From Tetrapyrgos nigripes (taxonomy: Eukaryota; Basidiomycota; Agaricomycetes; Agaricales; Campanellaceae): a DNA stretch of 64,000 bases. Shown piece after piece: positions 31,787 through 44,477 of this stretch (position 1 is its first letter; each line of letters opens with the position of its first letter). Below the pieces are notes generated by a model. That model did no database searches and was not told the DNA's origin. It saw only the letters and a program-made list of their open reading frames with translations. Location: assembly GCA_013368315.1 (NCBI GenBank), contig JAACJM010000135.1, positions 124,001 to 188,000 of the forward strand, read 5' to 3'. The position numbers were made by a program, and so were the translations under genes.

Positions 31787-34700
31787 TCAAGCTGCGGGAA
31801 TACCCAGAATGATAACAAAGCGTATGTTGAAATTAACTTTGAGTGCTGGACCCGCACGTGTATTGTTGGTGGACGTGACGATGGAACCGACAACGGCAAG
31901 GGATCCATGTGGAACCTCACCGCTCCAGCGTGGTAAGATGGTGTCAATAGCGGGAAGGTCTGAGTTGACATCAAACTTTTCCGCAGCTTGAGTGGCGTCA
32001 TAGACTGGAACTAAGGGAAGGTCAATCTTGAGCCATTTACAATGTAATTTGGCACAAACCTGATGCATCAAACGGTAATGAGAAGGAATTAGAGCTGGTT
32101 GCGGTAGAAGAACTTGCTGTAGCCGCCGAATACACACGATCTGCACTGGGGGAGGATGCTAAAAAAATGACAGTAAATGCTTAGTGATAACTCGGAGGAT
32201 GTAATAAAAGTGAGCGAACTTACAAGCTGGAGGATTTGGGCTTTCCACTCGAGTGGAAAAGGAAAGCACATCTGAGACAATTTCTGCTGCCATTTCATTC
32301 TTTCCCTCTCCAAGTACCATATTGATAACTGCGATCGCACGATCGGCATCCTGGGAATGAAGAATACCATCCAGCTTGTGATACCTTCTCGGATCCTTGC
32401 CCTTTAGCTGTGCGTACCCTACTAATGAAGATGCTTCTACAGATATAGGGAATAAACTGATAGCGGGTTCTGGAGGTGATCGGACATAAAGTACATTTCG
32501 GATTGAGTTGAGCGAATGGCCAGAGAAGGCGGCAAGGTCTCGAGGGTTAATGCGAGCAAGGTTGACATAATTTTCGTATCGATCAAATTTGAAAAAGGTG
32601 ATCAGAAAGCTAAAGTGTATTAGTGGCTGAACAGCCCGGATAACGCAAGTACTCACCCCACTGAGACGGAATCGGGCAGTGTACAGGCCCATTCAGAGAA
32701 TTTGAGATTCCCTTTACGGACTAAGGTTGATGACCAAGAAATCAACTTACCCGCCCTGATTTATTCGTTAGTACTGAGCTACCAATCATAGGGGATGACG
32801 CACATCAGTGGTGGTAAGGAGCTGTAGTCAAAGCCTTCACACAAAAGCAGATCGTCCTGCAAATTTGCCTTTGTGACTTGACAGACGTTTGGCAACGCAC
32901 TATCAAATTGTCGTATGATCAGTATATATCCAAAGCTGTGAGTAGGTGAGATGGACTTACACAGGTGCGGACAACGTTTGGTTATCTCTTGCAACAGGCA
33001 GCAGTATATTGTGTCTTACTAAGCGTTGAGCAAATGACAATCTTGGCAGCTGCTGATCGTCGACCTGAACGTTTGATGGAGAGGACGGCGACATGTTTGG
33101 GGTGGTGACCAACGGCATTTTAGAAAGAGTACTGGAAGACTTCAATGGAGACGGTGTCTCTGGAGTCACAGGGAATGTCGCCGGGACCAGAACGGTACTG
33201 GTGCTGTCAAAAAAATTTTCAGATAGTAATCACATATGGTTTTACAGAGGAACATACGGTGGCGTGCAATCAGTTGGTACTATCACTCCGCTTGCAGCTT
33301 GAGGATTATCTACGCGTTCTTTCAAAGCGTTTACACGACGGCTGGTTCTTAAAATATGAGATAAAGCGAGAGAGGAGTATTTAACAAGACGTACATCACA
33401 AGCTCATCAAACTGTGCTCGGGTTAAGAACAACTTCGCTGATTCCCAAATAAGATCCGGATCGTGGTCGGTGTGGAATCTAAATAGAAGTGAATGTAAAA
33501 ATAATTCGGAAAAGATATACCGACATACAACTCTTTAACGAAAGACATAGTCACTTTATCGGTGAGCGAGTTTGGGACGAGAGGCAGTGCTTGACTGCAA
33601 AGTGCAAAATGAGCTCCTAGAGACTTGTTATAGGGTACATGACAGACTCACAGCGCTTGTTCTGGGAGATTAGGGATAGCGTCATCGAGACTGGAGAATT
33701 TCACGTTGCCTTAAGAGCCTGTGCCAAGGGAATGCATAAGCTAAGTGACTTACAAGTGGTAAAGACGTTGTCTATATGAGACAAAGAGGTGAGTGGGTCA
33801 GTAATAAATGATAATGGACCACGTACAACGCGTAGAACAGTGTATCTGGTTTCCGAATTTCATTGACACTGTAAGACTCATGAGCCATCATGATCAGCAC
33901 ATAACATGAGCCATGACTTGCATAGATTTCAAAGTTCTAAAATGCGATCAACACATTATATGATCTTCGAGGCAGACAGAGAGACGAACCGTAAATTATC
34001 CTCCTCAGTGGCGTTTGAAGTGGGCAAAGTAGAAGACGAAGATGGGGTATCAGTAGCGAGAGGAGCATGAGCAGTGTCGGCAGTGAAAGTATAGGTATAC
34101 GGTACGCTAAGTTGCGATGAGATCAAACTAGAAAATATATCAATCATACGCACAATCCGTTGTAGCTGGGTGGGGCATACTGGAATGCTGGAGACAAGTC
34201 CGGGTAACTGTAGTTTAGACTGAGAGTATAAGCCTAGTAGCATAGCGAGTCATGAAGCCTGCACTTACCCGTCCATTACGCTGTAGAGAAACCGTCAAGC
34301 AGACTAAGAAACAGGCTTGAAAGGAGTAGCAAATAGTACTTACCTCGGACCAAATCTAGGAGGCGGGTGTTGGGCGAGTCTAGAAAAATCAATACTGGTT
34401 AGTCGAGAGTTGATCATGTACATTCCAGTACATACAATGTTGGCGTGACTGAAAGGTTTGAGAGAGGCCTACATTAACAGGTTTGGGATCAATGAACGGC
34501 ACGGCCTGCGGATACCTGAAATGTCATACTGGGTAGTAGCCTCGACAGAAGCTTTCGCATGGCTATAAGAGACGTTAAACAAACCACAGTAGCGAATGAG
34601 AAAAATCAGCTATTACCTTTTTCCTCGTTTCGGAGCGTCGGGAGGCTTAGTCGCTGCTCGCGCCCGTTTTGGGGTGGCTGGGACTGGTGTTGGGAGGGAA

Positions 34701-34870
34701 GACAGTGCTCTCAATCGCCTAGAGTTCCGCATGAGTATAATAGACCCTAACATCCAGGCTAAGACTTACTTTCGTGGTGAACGGCGAGGAGTGCGAGCAT
34801 CGTCTTCCGAGTCGGGGACGTCGAAACTCTCAGGACGAGGTTTCTTGGCAGCCTTTGGCGTATGAGACAT
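31787..34870 (-). CDS. hypothetical multi-exon nuclear-type protein
   Basis: Start at ATG 34870. Exons 34870-34770, 34718-34617 and from 34562 join in frame through introns of 51 and 54 bp: MSHTPKAAKKPRPESFDVP, then RRSPRK-RLRALSSLPTPVPA and PKRARAATKPP, then SHAKASVEATTQYDIS. The basic Pro/Lys/Arg head with an acidic SEDD patch suggests a nuclear protein. Later exon pieces include LARINPRDLAAFSGHSLNSI (about 32590-32530), YAQLKGKDPRRYHKLDGILH (about 32420-32360) and a last exon reading KLHCKWLKIDLPLVPVYDAT to FVIILGIPAA and stop at 31787. The middle exons (33.0-34.3 kb) were not resolved. Family unknown; looks intact. Confidence 0.55.
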
Positions 34871-34907
34871 GAGTTAGGGAGGTGCTGAGGAAAGCACAGA
34901 GACAGTT

Positions 34908-36959
34908 TTAGTATTTATACGGATGCAAGAATAAAAACTGAGATCGACTGCGCACTTGCTGGTGCTCACAAACGTCTTCTTCGTCAGAACTATCTTCATA
35001 TTTAACACGCTTCAAAAGGCTCCGCGACGCAACGGGTACCTTTTTCGTCGAAGAGAGTGTATGGTTTCGCGCAATAGACGCAGCCTGGTCAAAATAAGCA
35101 TAAGTATCACTCAAAAAGGTATGAATGAGTACGAACGGTCGAAACGGAATCATCCAACAACGCAATCGACCTCAGAATCAGGACCATCTTGTATGAACTA
35201 TCCCGCTGTCGAATGGCCATCACTGTAAATTGTATCTCGACAAGATCACCAATCGAGATATCAGTGGGTGAAATCTCGCTGTACCTGTGGCAGTAGACAA
35301 GTCAAAATAATTGTCAATCAGAAAATGAAATGTAGATGTAGTACCGCCACTTTGAATTTGGAGTCGACTTCGAAGCCTTCATGTAAAGCACTGCATTATC
35401 CTCTGTGTGTCTCACTGTGCTTGTGACGAGTGACTGAAGAACACCGTCCGGATCGATGCCACTCTGGAATGGTATGGATTGCTTTGTGGACGCGGTGGAA
35501 CCAACCGTGAAGTAGCGGCAGTTTGCAGTGATACCGAGGTAGCCAGGACCGAATGAGTCGTCTGCAGTCCATGGGTTGAGGCTTTGATCATTCAGAGAAC
35601 GCTCGAACTTGGAGTAAATTTGATAGATCTGATCCACTGAAGTAGACATATATGGAAGACCCAGTCCTACGATTCCGATGTGCTGGCGGAGGTACGGGGC
35701 TTGCTTCTTCGCATACGCTCTACTGTGGTAAGATATCAGTTAACTAGTAAGTGAGAAGCCATTAAAAAGCATGCACCTGCTTGCCGTCATGGGAGGCAAT
35801 TCGCGCTCGTATACGACACCTTGTAGGCGAAAAATAGTCTCCTCGAATGGTGAATTAGAGTATTCGTAATCTTCACGGTTTGTGACGCGATAGGAATGAG
35901 GGCTTGAGTAAAGTCGTATCTCAAGGTCATTGTTCTTTCAGGAATCCACGTGAGCAACGCCAATGAGAAGAGGCGTACAGAACGTACCTTATCAACTGTC
36001 AACGATCTCGACTGTTTGAGGTACATTTTATTTCGTTCGGCTTGGACAGCGTCAAGGAGGTGCTCTGAATGGCAGAAAATGATTAGAAAATATGTAGAGA
36101 AAAGTTCAGGGTGAGTAGACTTACTTGCTTGTTGGAAATTGTAGAATGAGTCCATGAACGAGGAAAAGTGAACAGAGTAGCAGTAGTATCAGCCCTGGGA
36201 CAGCTATATGGGCGAAGGTGAATGTTAGGATCTCCGATCGGAAGATCTGGATTGTAGATCCGAAAGGTGATATACAAGGTCGGAGGATTTACAAAACTAT
36301 TCAAAAACTCGTCGCAAGGATACACACTGAATAAAAATCTCGATGATGCCACCCTTATGAAAGCCCATTCAAAGTACGCACATACGGAATGCTGCGCAGC
36401 CAAGTTACAAGACCAAGTATGTATCACGAAGCCCAGTATAAGAAAAATGTATGCCAGACGATTGACGGGGTGAATAAAGCATTTATGCGGGGTGTACACG
36501 ACGACGGCAGCTACGGGGAGTTTCAAATATAAGGCGGCTACACTGATGGCTAGGAACAAGTACATCCGAGCGCTCAACACGTCCCAGTGCGTGTTACAAC
36601 CCTGATAAAATAGTGTAAACTTATATATATCACAACGTCTGTAGAGTCTTGAGTAAGAGCACGTACAAAACACAAAGTGGAAGAGAGATACATTGGACAG
36701 CAAAACTAAGGACGGTATATATCAAACACCGTATCGCACCTCGTTCTTCTGCTCAATGCCCAGTTCTTGATGGCCTTAACACCGAAATGAGTGGACCAGA
36801 ACCAAGGTTGGAACGAACCACGTTGAAATTGAAGGCCTGTTGTGATCTAAGACAGAAATCAAGGTAGAGATGAGAAGTGTGTCAGCGTTACTCAATCCTA
36901 AGTGAAAGAAAGTATTTACGCACTGTCAGCACCGTATAATTTTTGCTCTGGAGCCATTC
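34908..36959 (-). CDS. hypothetical multi-exon protein(s)
   Basis: Several exon-like pieces on the minus strand. Near 36955: MAPEQKLYGAD then a gt donor. About 36850-36750: ITTGLQFQRGSFQPWFWSTH and VKAIKNWALSRR. Lower down: EHLLDAVQAERNKMYLKQSR, RTMTLRYDFTQALIPIASQ, IGIVGLGLPYMSTSVDQIYQ, FGPGYLGITANCRYFTVGS, IPFQSGIDPDGVLQSLV, then after an intron SEISPTDISIGDLVEIQFTV, and a last basic-acidic exon KRVKYEDSSDEEDVCEHQ. The final join around 35150 appears to need a frame change. I treat it as one gene whose product I cannot name, but it could be two. It lies head-to-tail with the gene at 31787-34870. Confidence 0.45.
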
Positions 36960-38292
36960 CGTCTATTCTAGACGCCAATTAGCCAGTAAACGGGCCTGAA
37001 CTATACATGTGTTGCGGTGAGCTGTTGGTGAGCTGTCAGATCTTTGATGGCTCTGGCGGTCAAGGGCGCTTGCCCATGGAGCTGCCCGGACTTGTAGAGG
37101 TATACAAAAGGGGGAAGGAGAAATAGCTAGAAGTGCGATGGAAGGAAGACGTAGGGCAGCGAAGACTGATCATCCGGGTGTCGGCTATGGCAGTGGCCGG
37201 CAATAGAAATCTGCAGGCGTGGAAAAGTTGCGAAGACGACATAAGTTAACTCGGCTAAAGGCCTCGTAACAGAGAATTGTTCCCTCTGAATTCAGAGTCA
37301 CTCAAAGCTGAGTTTCGTAGTGATTTCAAGTATCTAGACTGAGAGGAATAGAAGGAAGAGGATGATTTTATTCGCCATTGGACCAACACTGGAACAAGTG
37401 CTAATTATTCACCCGATACATTTTGAGTCAGAACTTCGTTGTAATGAAACAATCTGGAGGAGGAATGTATCACCCGGATCAATTCCAAGAACTGAACGCC
37501 GGGGTTCCGGAAGGCGTGCCTATGAAATGAGGTTCGAACCAAATATCCTTTTAGTACGATTTTTTAACGGAAAGCTGCCTGCCGGCGGAATATCTGGTCG
37601 AGTAACAGCAGGCAAGGAAAGACCCAGACCTTGAACACAGCATGAAAACTGTGCCTTCAAAACTATAAAAGGCCTCCGGATGATGGTATTTCTTCAAACA
37701 TCCATTCGTCTTCTACTTTTTAATGTATCTCAAAGCATCTGCCACTATCTTTCTCTTCAGCTCCGTCGCCAGCGTCTCAACTGTGGCATTGGAAATGTGC
37801 GCTCGCTCGGTGGTGGCGTGAATAGATGTACGCGGAGCTCTTTGTTGAGCTCACCGTTGGACAAACTCTGATCCTTTCCTTTTTTACTTCAAGAGGACAT
37901 CTTCAACGATAACTGCGATGTCGTTGACGGTCTTACGACGAACCAGAACCCATGCACCCAAGAAATTTTCGGATGCACCCCAGCACCTATCTCGTTCAAC
38001 TCGTTCACGAACACTTTCACTGGACTCAGGTTGGTCAACTTTTCTAGTATCCTTCCTAGTATTGGTTCGACTGATCACCCTGAATCCATTTTCAGATACG
38101 CTTGCAGTCCTGATGGTAGTTCTGGATTTGCTGTGGAACTACGGTCTCTGTCTACGTGATTGTCCTTGATGACGTTTCCTGGAAAGCAATAACTCATTCT
38201 TTCATTCAACAGTGCCGCAATGATGGGAACTGATACAAGTCCACCGCATATAAATAAATACACGTAGTATCTTCATTCCATCAGTTAAGCTG
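36960..38292. other. no confident gene; possible C-terminal fragment
   Basis: On the minus strand 38078-37884 reads a charged tail (RTNTRKDTRKVDQPESSESV ... VEDVLLK, stop) that could be the end of an unresolved gene. Otherwise nothing. A perfect 14-bp palindrome CTCTGAATTCAGAG sits near 37283. Confidence 0.35.
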
Positions 38293-39777
38293 TTACAGGC
38301 TGTTAGCGTCTTCTGATTTCTTGTTTCTAACTGTATCGTGAGCAGATGCACTGTCGTCCTCAATTTCCGTTGAAATGTGTACGTCAACGCGGCGCATGGG
38401 CACACTCCCAATCGTCTGAGTAGCTGACGTTGGCTGTCCACTCAAAGAATAATTGGTTTTCGATGAGTGATTCCTCAAATGCAGACGCATACGAAGGGTG
38501 ATAGCGTTGAATGTGATTCCCTGTATCAAGAGTAAGTGTGCTAAATCTTCGATCAAGGTAAGATGGTGGACAAGACTTACGATAATAGGTACAATGGAAT
38601 CATGGAAAATATTCAGAACAGGACTCTGGACAGAGTACAAAATCAGAATGATGAGCTGAACAATGAGCTGCAGCGACGCTGATTCGATTATAATTTGCAT
38701 CACAGGGAGTAGTACTCCTTTCCCCGATCTAAAAGGCGCTGAAGCACAATGCGTTCTCCAAATTCGATAAGCGATCAAGGTAGTGGTGATGATATTTAGT
38801 AAAGCGGTGATACTGAAGAATGTTTTGAGCCATTGATTGACGGAGGCGTCGAAGATGACTACTCCGGGAGCTGCAGTTGCGAATTTACCGATTATCATGA
38901 AGCCGGAGACTTTATAGACGTACATATGGATCAGCCAGATTAGGGAGGTTCTGACGAGCACTTACTTATGTTAATCATGAGCAACACGCATGGAAGAATG
39001 ATAACTTTCCAGTCATATCCCCAAATGACCCAGACCCTGTAAATCTGGAAATATCAATCATAGTTAACCCATTATGTCGAGTATCATCAAGCAAGGCCTA
39101 CATACCGCTGCTGCACCTCCTAAATCTTCTTGCGTTGGGACCCAGACATCTTCAAGGGTGTGATGCCACGACCTGAGTTCCCCAAGATAAGCCAAGGTTG
39201 CGTTCGGGACACCTAAGAACTCGGAATATCCCTTCGCCGTATGATATACATTCATGATGATATGGAGAGTGGCAACGATGAACATGCTGGTAGAAAATCC
39301 CATCATGACCTACAGTATGGAGAGTGTAAGGTAATCGAAGGATATTGCTTGACTGATGGACTCACTCTATTATTCAGGTCTCTTCTCTGTGAAGATAACT
39401 GAAGGACCACAGTCGTACCGAATATACAAACGAAGAAACCTGCTCAAAGTTTAGCCTCTATCTCGAGATTATCCAGGATTATGCTAGCTTTGACTCGCCA
39501 TAAGCAAACGCCTTCAAGTTGAGAGAGATAATCAACTAGGCAGGACAAGGATTATAGGTGACCAACCTCAAGCAGCGTATCCACCAAGAAAATTGTTTCC
39601 AGCGGATTCTGGGACATCTCTAGGAGCACAGGTGGGGTTGTCGAAGTGCCATCCGTCTCGACTTGAATGTTTATATCTCGAATCCTCAAAGTTAATCATT
39701 TCCCCCTGTTGGAGTGCACTTTGGGATGTGCATCAAGAAGAAATAGCTGCTGTCGTACCTATATTTTCCAAATTCAT
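38293..39777 (-). CDS. seven-helix membrane protein, agaricomycete-expanded family
   Basis: Exons in order: MNLENI (39777-39759); DGWHFDNPTCAPRDVPESAG ending FLG(GYAA) (39656 to about 39580); FFVCIFGTTVVLQLSSQRRD; MMGFSTSMFIVATLHIIMNV to EDLGGAAA (39309-39105); IYRVWVIWGYDWKVIILPCV (about 39057-38978); GFMIIGKFATAAPG through LIVQLIILILYSV; and ITFNAITLRMRLHL to stop at 38293. Hydrophobic stretches fit seven membrane helices with an N-terminal outside and a Ser-rich cytoplasmic tail, like the receptor-like proteins multiplied in mushroom genomes. Ligand unknown. If the second exon ends at GCTGCTTGAG a TGA falls in frame; a donor at GTGGAT just before it avoids the stop, which I prefer. Confidence 0.75.
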
Positions 39778-41975
39778 CGCTGTTTCGACGACTTGAATGA
39801 GTATCATCGGAGTTGCACCGCAGCTTGCGAGTCGCGGTCGGATATCCTGAGTTAACTGAGACCGATAGTGTCCTTCACAACTACTGATGCATCTTTCACC
39901 GCAGTACCACTGCTGTGACCTATTACTGAAAACGAGATCTGATTATTACGAGTCCCATTTATAGGTCGAAAAAAGGGGTAACGTGTTCTATAATAAGTGT
40001 ATCATCAATCCTTGTTACAATTTGGCCCACATCTGCTTCTCCAGGGTCAATTGCTTTTGTGCACTAGGATGCACTGCGGACATGAGACCCTTTGCACACT
40101 CTGAAACGATTGCATATCCTTTGCAAATCAATAATAGCCAATCAGATTTCGACAAACTGATTTACAGAGTGTGTAAACAGCCTCATATCCTCAGTGATGA
40201 GGAGTCGTACCTGTCGCTGTATAGTGACCTATTGTATTGGTACCTCTATAAAGAATGATATCTCCGATGATTATTTCAAGCTTACGGATTACAGCGCATC
40301 AACTTTTGTGAGAATCAGCACCCTTGTGGTTCATTGAATAGACATCAACTGTTGTAGTTCGCCGCTGTGATTTTTCTCTTCGCGGTTAGGGGAGTGACGT
40401 CGAAAGAATACAACGTCGACGCTTTGTGACTGACTTATTTCCCCACTGTTTCGAACGTCCTCCTGATACACGGTGGAGTAGGGGTTTGGGGGCAGTCTAG
40501 GCCCTAGGAGTCACGTGATCGCGTAGTCTACAGCTTGCATGTACGCCGTAGCTAGCACTTGACTTCAATCCACTGCGTTTGGCTCTGGCGTAGCGATAGC
40601 CAGCCCTCGGCCTACTCCAACGGCTCTTGTAGTTACTGGCAGTGTGAGTCGAAGGCTCCATTACGAGGCCCTTTTAAGGGACCCGTTCTTATAATTAATC
40701 TGACGCTGCCGCATGTGATTGTGCTCTATAGCCACCTCCTGATTGGCTGGCAATTCCCGCCATCATCTTCTCCGAGTCGTGCCACGCGCAGCGATGGCCC
40801 ACACTTTTGTCGTTCAGGTGGGCTGCTATCTCTCTGTTGATCTGCCAATGTCTGCAGCCCTTGACAGCGTATTTCCGACATCAAGAAAACGAAGTGCTCT
40901 GTACCAGCCTGTACTCGTAGTCTGCTGGCTGTGACCCAGAGATGGGAGAAATTAAGGTGCAGTTTGCTCCCGATGGACGAGGTGTCGCATTATCAATTAG
41001 GGTCTGCGAATGATCATGGTACAAACCCTATCTGCTTGACCAAAAACTACGTGCGGACTGCAGCTCAAGGCATTTCAGGGCCCCCATGTACCAACAACAT
41101 CAATATATCCTGTAAATCGATGCACCCGCTACCGTCAACGTCAAATTCATTGAAAATATCTTTGAGTTCATCAACAATTTCGGGATCAAGGGATGAGATC
41201 TTTTATCCAAGGGAGCGCATTACGGAAAGGAACATATGAAAGTCGACCCTAAGACCTTCTCTATCGAAAAGGGCAATGGTCTCAGTGTCTCCGATATACC
41301 ATATCGGCGGTGGATGAGATCAAGAAAGGGTTTGGAGGTAGAACCTGGGCCCGTGGATGAGATTCTGGATTGACAGAAGGGGTATCGCTCGTGGATGGTC
41401 TGTTTTCTACAGATTGATGCTCATGAGATTCAGTGGGAATGAATACCTTGATCGGTGTCAGGTACAAAGAAGAAGCATTTTCCTACATCTCTTAAGCATC
41501 AATGTTCCTTCGCCTTGTCGCAGATTCACTGTCTTCGGATGAACGTAAGTTGAAGGTTTTTTCGACCTTGGATATAACTTCCACGCTTGATACGGCCTCG
41601 TAGATCTCCTCCTATATATATATAGAATAGCAATGGAGCAAGACGTCGCAATGTAAATGTCGTCTTCCTGAACATCCCTGGTACGACCTCTTCACGTCTC
41701 GTCTCGTTTTTGCCTCTCCCTTTATACCATAATCCTCTCCCATTCCCTTCTCATGCCCACAACCAATCAATCAGCCTCCCCTCCTCACAAGCCCGAGTCC
41801 CAAAACCCCAAACCCAAACCCCAATGCTAACATAGACCGATCACTCGTGCATGTATGGTATCCTGTTTTCTCACCATGTCCACATCCCCACTTGCGTTTC
41901 ATCCTCTTCGTCAAAGAGGCAAGTATCACCTTTACTCCGTATACTACACCTCGAGCGGGTCGTACCACTATTAGT
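39778..41975. other. no gene recognised
   Basis: About 2.2 kb with frames up to ~100 codons, none convincing. A 61-codon minus frame near 41282-41467 (HPRAQVLPPNPFLISS) is protein-like but isolated. Confidence 0.35.
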
Positions 41976-41983
41976 GCCCCGAT

Positions 41984-42597
41984 CAGTGTTGCCGCGGTCC
42001 AAGCCACGACCCCAGTGGCCCTGACCCGACCCCGGACCGACCCCGAGGGCCAGTCACAGCCACTGGCCCTGGCCTGGCCCGACCCTCGAGGGTCGGGTCA
42101 AGGGCCGGGCGTTGGAGAGGAGGCCGACCTGGGGTCAGCCCTCTTGGACCTTGGATATCGGTATGACCTATTTTGGTCAACCAAAATGGTTTTGGTGAAT
42201 ATTCTGATGTACTTATCTACAAAGTACAATGAATGCTCACCTTTGTAATCAAGTATACAGTCGAAAAGAGCAGTACTCGGCAGGTTCCGAGATTGTACAC
42301 GCTCTCTACAGCAATAGATCCGACACTTCTCGCTGATTTGGATCTCGAATAGTGTATATACAAGTAGGATACATACATGAAAAGGGTACTCCAATGTCTA
42401 TGCATTCTTCTAGGAAGTCTTTTAAGAAAAAAAAAATACCTGAAAAAAATAGGTGCGGACCTGGCCCGACCTGACCCGACCCTGGCCCACAGGGTCAACA
42501 CAGCCACTGGCCCTGGCCTGACCCGACCCTTGAGGGTCGGGTCAAGGGCCCGGAAATTTGACGAGGGCCAGGCCCGACCCGGACCGCGGCAACACTG
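41984..42597. mobile_element. hAT-type MITE, 614 bp, perfect ends
   Basis: Terminal inverted repeats CAGTGTTGCCGCGGTCC and GGACCGCGGCAACACTG are perfect over 17 bp. An exact 8-bp target duplication GCCCCGAT flanks it (41976-41983 and 42598-42605). A CAG start and 8-bp duplication are the hallmark of hAT elements. Inside each end are GC-rich palindromic words (GGCCCTGGCC, CCCGACCCTCGAGGGTCGGG). The ends are undamaged, so insertion is recent. Not coding. Confidence 0.9.
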
Positions 42598-42605
42598 GCC
42601 CCGAT

Positions 42606-43790
42606 TCTTCCTCCCGTCGCGAATAGAGGTATGTGTACATCCGAAACCAAAGCCGTAGAGGATTCTTGATTTCTTGATCCTTGGGAGGAGAGGGAGGAGA
42701 GGTAACGGTAGGTGTTGGTTGGTTGGTAGACTCGAGAGCGGGAGGGAGATAAGTGTTAAGCGGTGGTGAGGAGTGAGGAAGGGGCAGGAGAGCAGAGCTA
42801 GAAGGGTGAGCTTGTTAGCATACGCCGTAGATAACCAGAACAACGAGAATGAAAATGATAAAAAATGGAAGATAGAAGGAAGAATGACGAAGTACCAACA
42901 TAGAAAAGGAAAAAGGAAAGCGGGAATGAAACGGAGTGAAACGAAATGAGAGATGAGGAACAGGAAACAGGAAACAGGAAAAGATACGGTTATGAGGGAG
43001 AGGATATTGTATTAACGGATAAGAAAGGATGCAAGGATGCGAGGACAGATTGTTGGTGGGCAATAGGTAGAGGGATGGGCAGATGCCCGTACCCCTCAAA
43101 CCATTCGTATACCCTGGTTGGATTAGAGGAGAGAGGACTTGACGAGGTTGAAGCGGCTACTCATCCTCCTCCCTATAAGCAGAAAAAGCCCCAGGGGACC
43201 TGAATGGATGCATATGCGCCGTGCGGAAGAATTGCTGATGGGGTGACTGGTTCTGAGTGTAACTGCATATGCTTAGCGTATGCGGATTAGGAAGAGGTGG
43301 TGTAGGGAGCATGTCCTTAGGAATAGCAGACAAAGATAAAAACAGCATAACACACTTGATGTTGAGAATACCAATTGGTCAACGTCTTGTTGTGAAAGAC
43401 GTTTGCGCCCACATGACGTCATTTACTTGAGGGCCGGCTTCAAATGCCATCACCCCTTCGTAACGGCGCTTCGCTTCAACCACCATCACTACTCCTCTCC
43501 ACTCCCTCTACACAATCCGTGGGCTTTGTTTTTCCATTGATGCGTGCTTCCAGTCCTTTTTGGCGACACATCTTCATATTTGGAACCAAGAAAACTTCAA
43601 CCACATCCATCTCGACAATTTCCGAGTCGCTCTACTCGTATACAAGCCTTTCTTCTCTTCTCGTACCTGTTTCGAAACCCAATTCTCTCCATGGACACGT
43701 CATGAACCTTTCTTGAGGCCTCTCAAAGAAGATAGCAGGGAGGACTGTGGATGTTGGACAAGTGACGATAAGCAAGAGTGACCTGGGTCA
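42606..43790. other. no confident gene
   Basis: A minus-strand frame (43348-43157) ends HMHPFRSPGAFSAYREEDE and stop, and another (43099-42815) ends in a hydrophobic FFIIFILVVLVIYGVC tail. Either could be a terminal exon of an unresolved gene. Confidence 0.3.
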
Positions 43791-43794
43791 CCGC

Positions 43795-43831
43795 AGCCCC
43801 GCAGGGGGTGTCCACAGATTTCCATATACCG
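43795..43831. mobile_element. orphan end of the 9-bp-TSD TIR family
   Basis: CCACAGATTTCCATATACCG matches the right ends of the elements at 12351 and 20148 (GCAGATTTCCCTATACCG and GCAGATTTAGCTATACCG) and is preceded by GGGGTGTCC words. No matching left end is visible within 2 kb, so this is a truncated or solo end. A GTGACC-tg-GGTCAC palindrome lies just before it (43778-43791). Confidence 0.6.
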
Positions 43832-43959
43832 TAACAGTCTATATGTAGTTCTGCTGTCATTATGATCATAATGACAGTGGGTATATATGTAGGATCGGAT
43901 GGGAATCCGACGGCGTCGTCCTGCGATTTTTGGTTGAGCAACTGGTTTGAATCATCCAA

Positions 43960-44382
43960 TCAGTTCCAACCATTTGACTTGGTAATCTTTATGGTGGGTC
44001 CGTGGTTCGGGGAGGATGATGGAGAGTAGTCGATGTGTTCTCTAAAGAATAGAGGCCCCCTAATCTGAACCACGGTTTCTCCTGTATCGAAGTCCTCTTT
44101 TACTGTTATGTATGAAAATGTCGAGGGGATTATGTCACCTGAGATAAGTTTCCACACCCAACGTCTTGTGCAGATGAAGTGTCGGTCGAAACTCCAAGGA
44201 TTCGCTCGTATGTTTCTTCCGTGGGAGATCCAGTATTCGGTGTGTAAGATGTCAAGGGGAAGGGGAAATGGAACCCGTTCGTAGTCAGAAGGGGTTACAG
44301 CGGGTTCGAAGCGAATTTGGGAGAATGGGGTAGACAGGGTGAGAAGAGTTTTACAAAAAGGGGAAAACAGTTGTTGTAACAA
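43960..44382 (-). CDS. hypothetical 140-codon ORF
   Basis: A clean frame with protein-like composition (VPFPLPLDILHTEYWISHGR, FDRHFICTRRWVWKLISGD). It ends ~95 bp from the LTR at 44478 and starts with no clear upstream exon. No relative known; could be a host gene exon or transposon-associated. Confidence 0.3.
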   Translation of the reverse strand: MLQQLFSPFCKTLLTLSTPFSQIRFEPAVTPSDYERVPFPLPLDILHTEYWISHGRNIRANPWSFDRHFICTRRWVWKLISGDIIPSTFSYITVKEDFDTGETVVQIRGPLFFREHIDYSPSSSPNHGPTIKITKSNGWN

Positions 44383-44477
44383 ATACGCAGAGTGCTCTCG
44401 AACGTATTTGTGGAAAAAGAGGGTTGTTTTGAGAAATAGCGATAGATGAGGTAGTCAAGGGAAAGACTCAATTTTAG

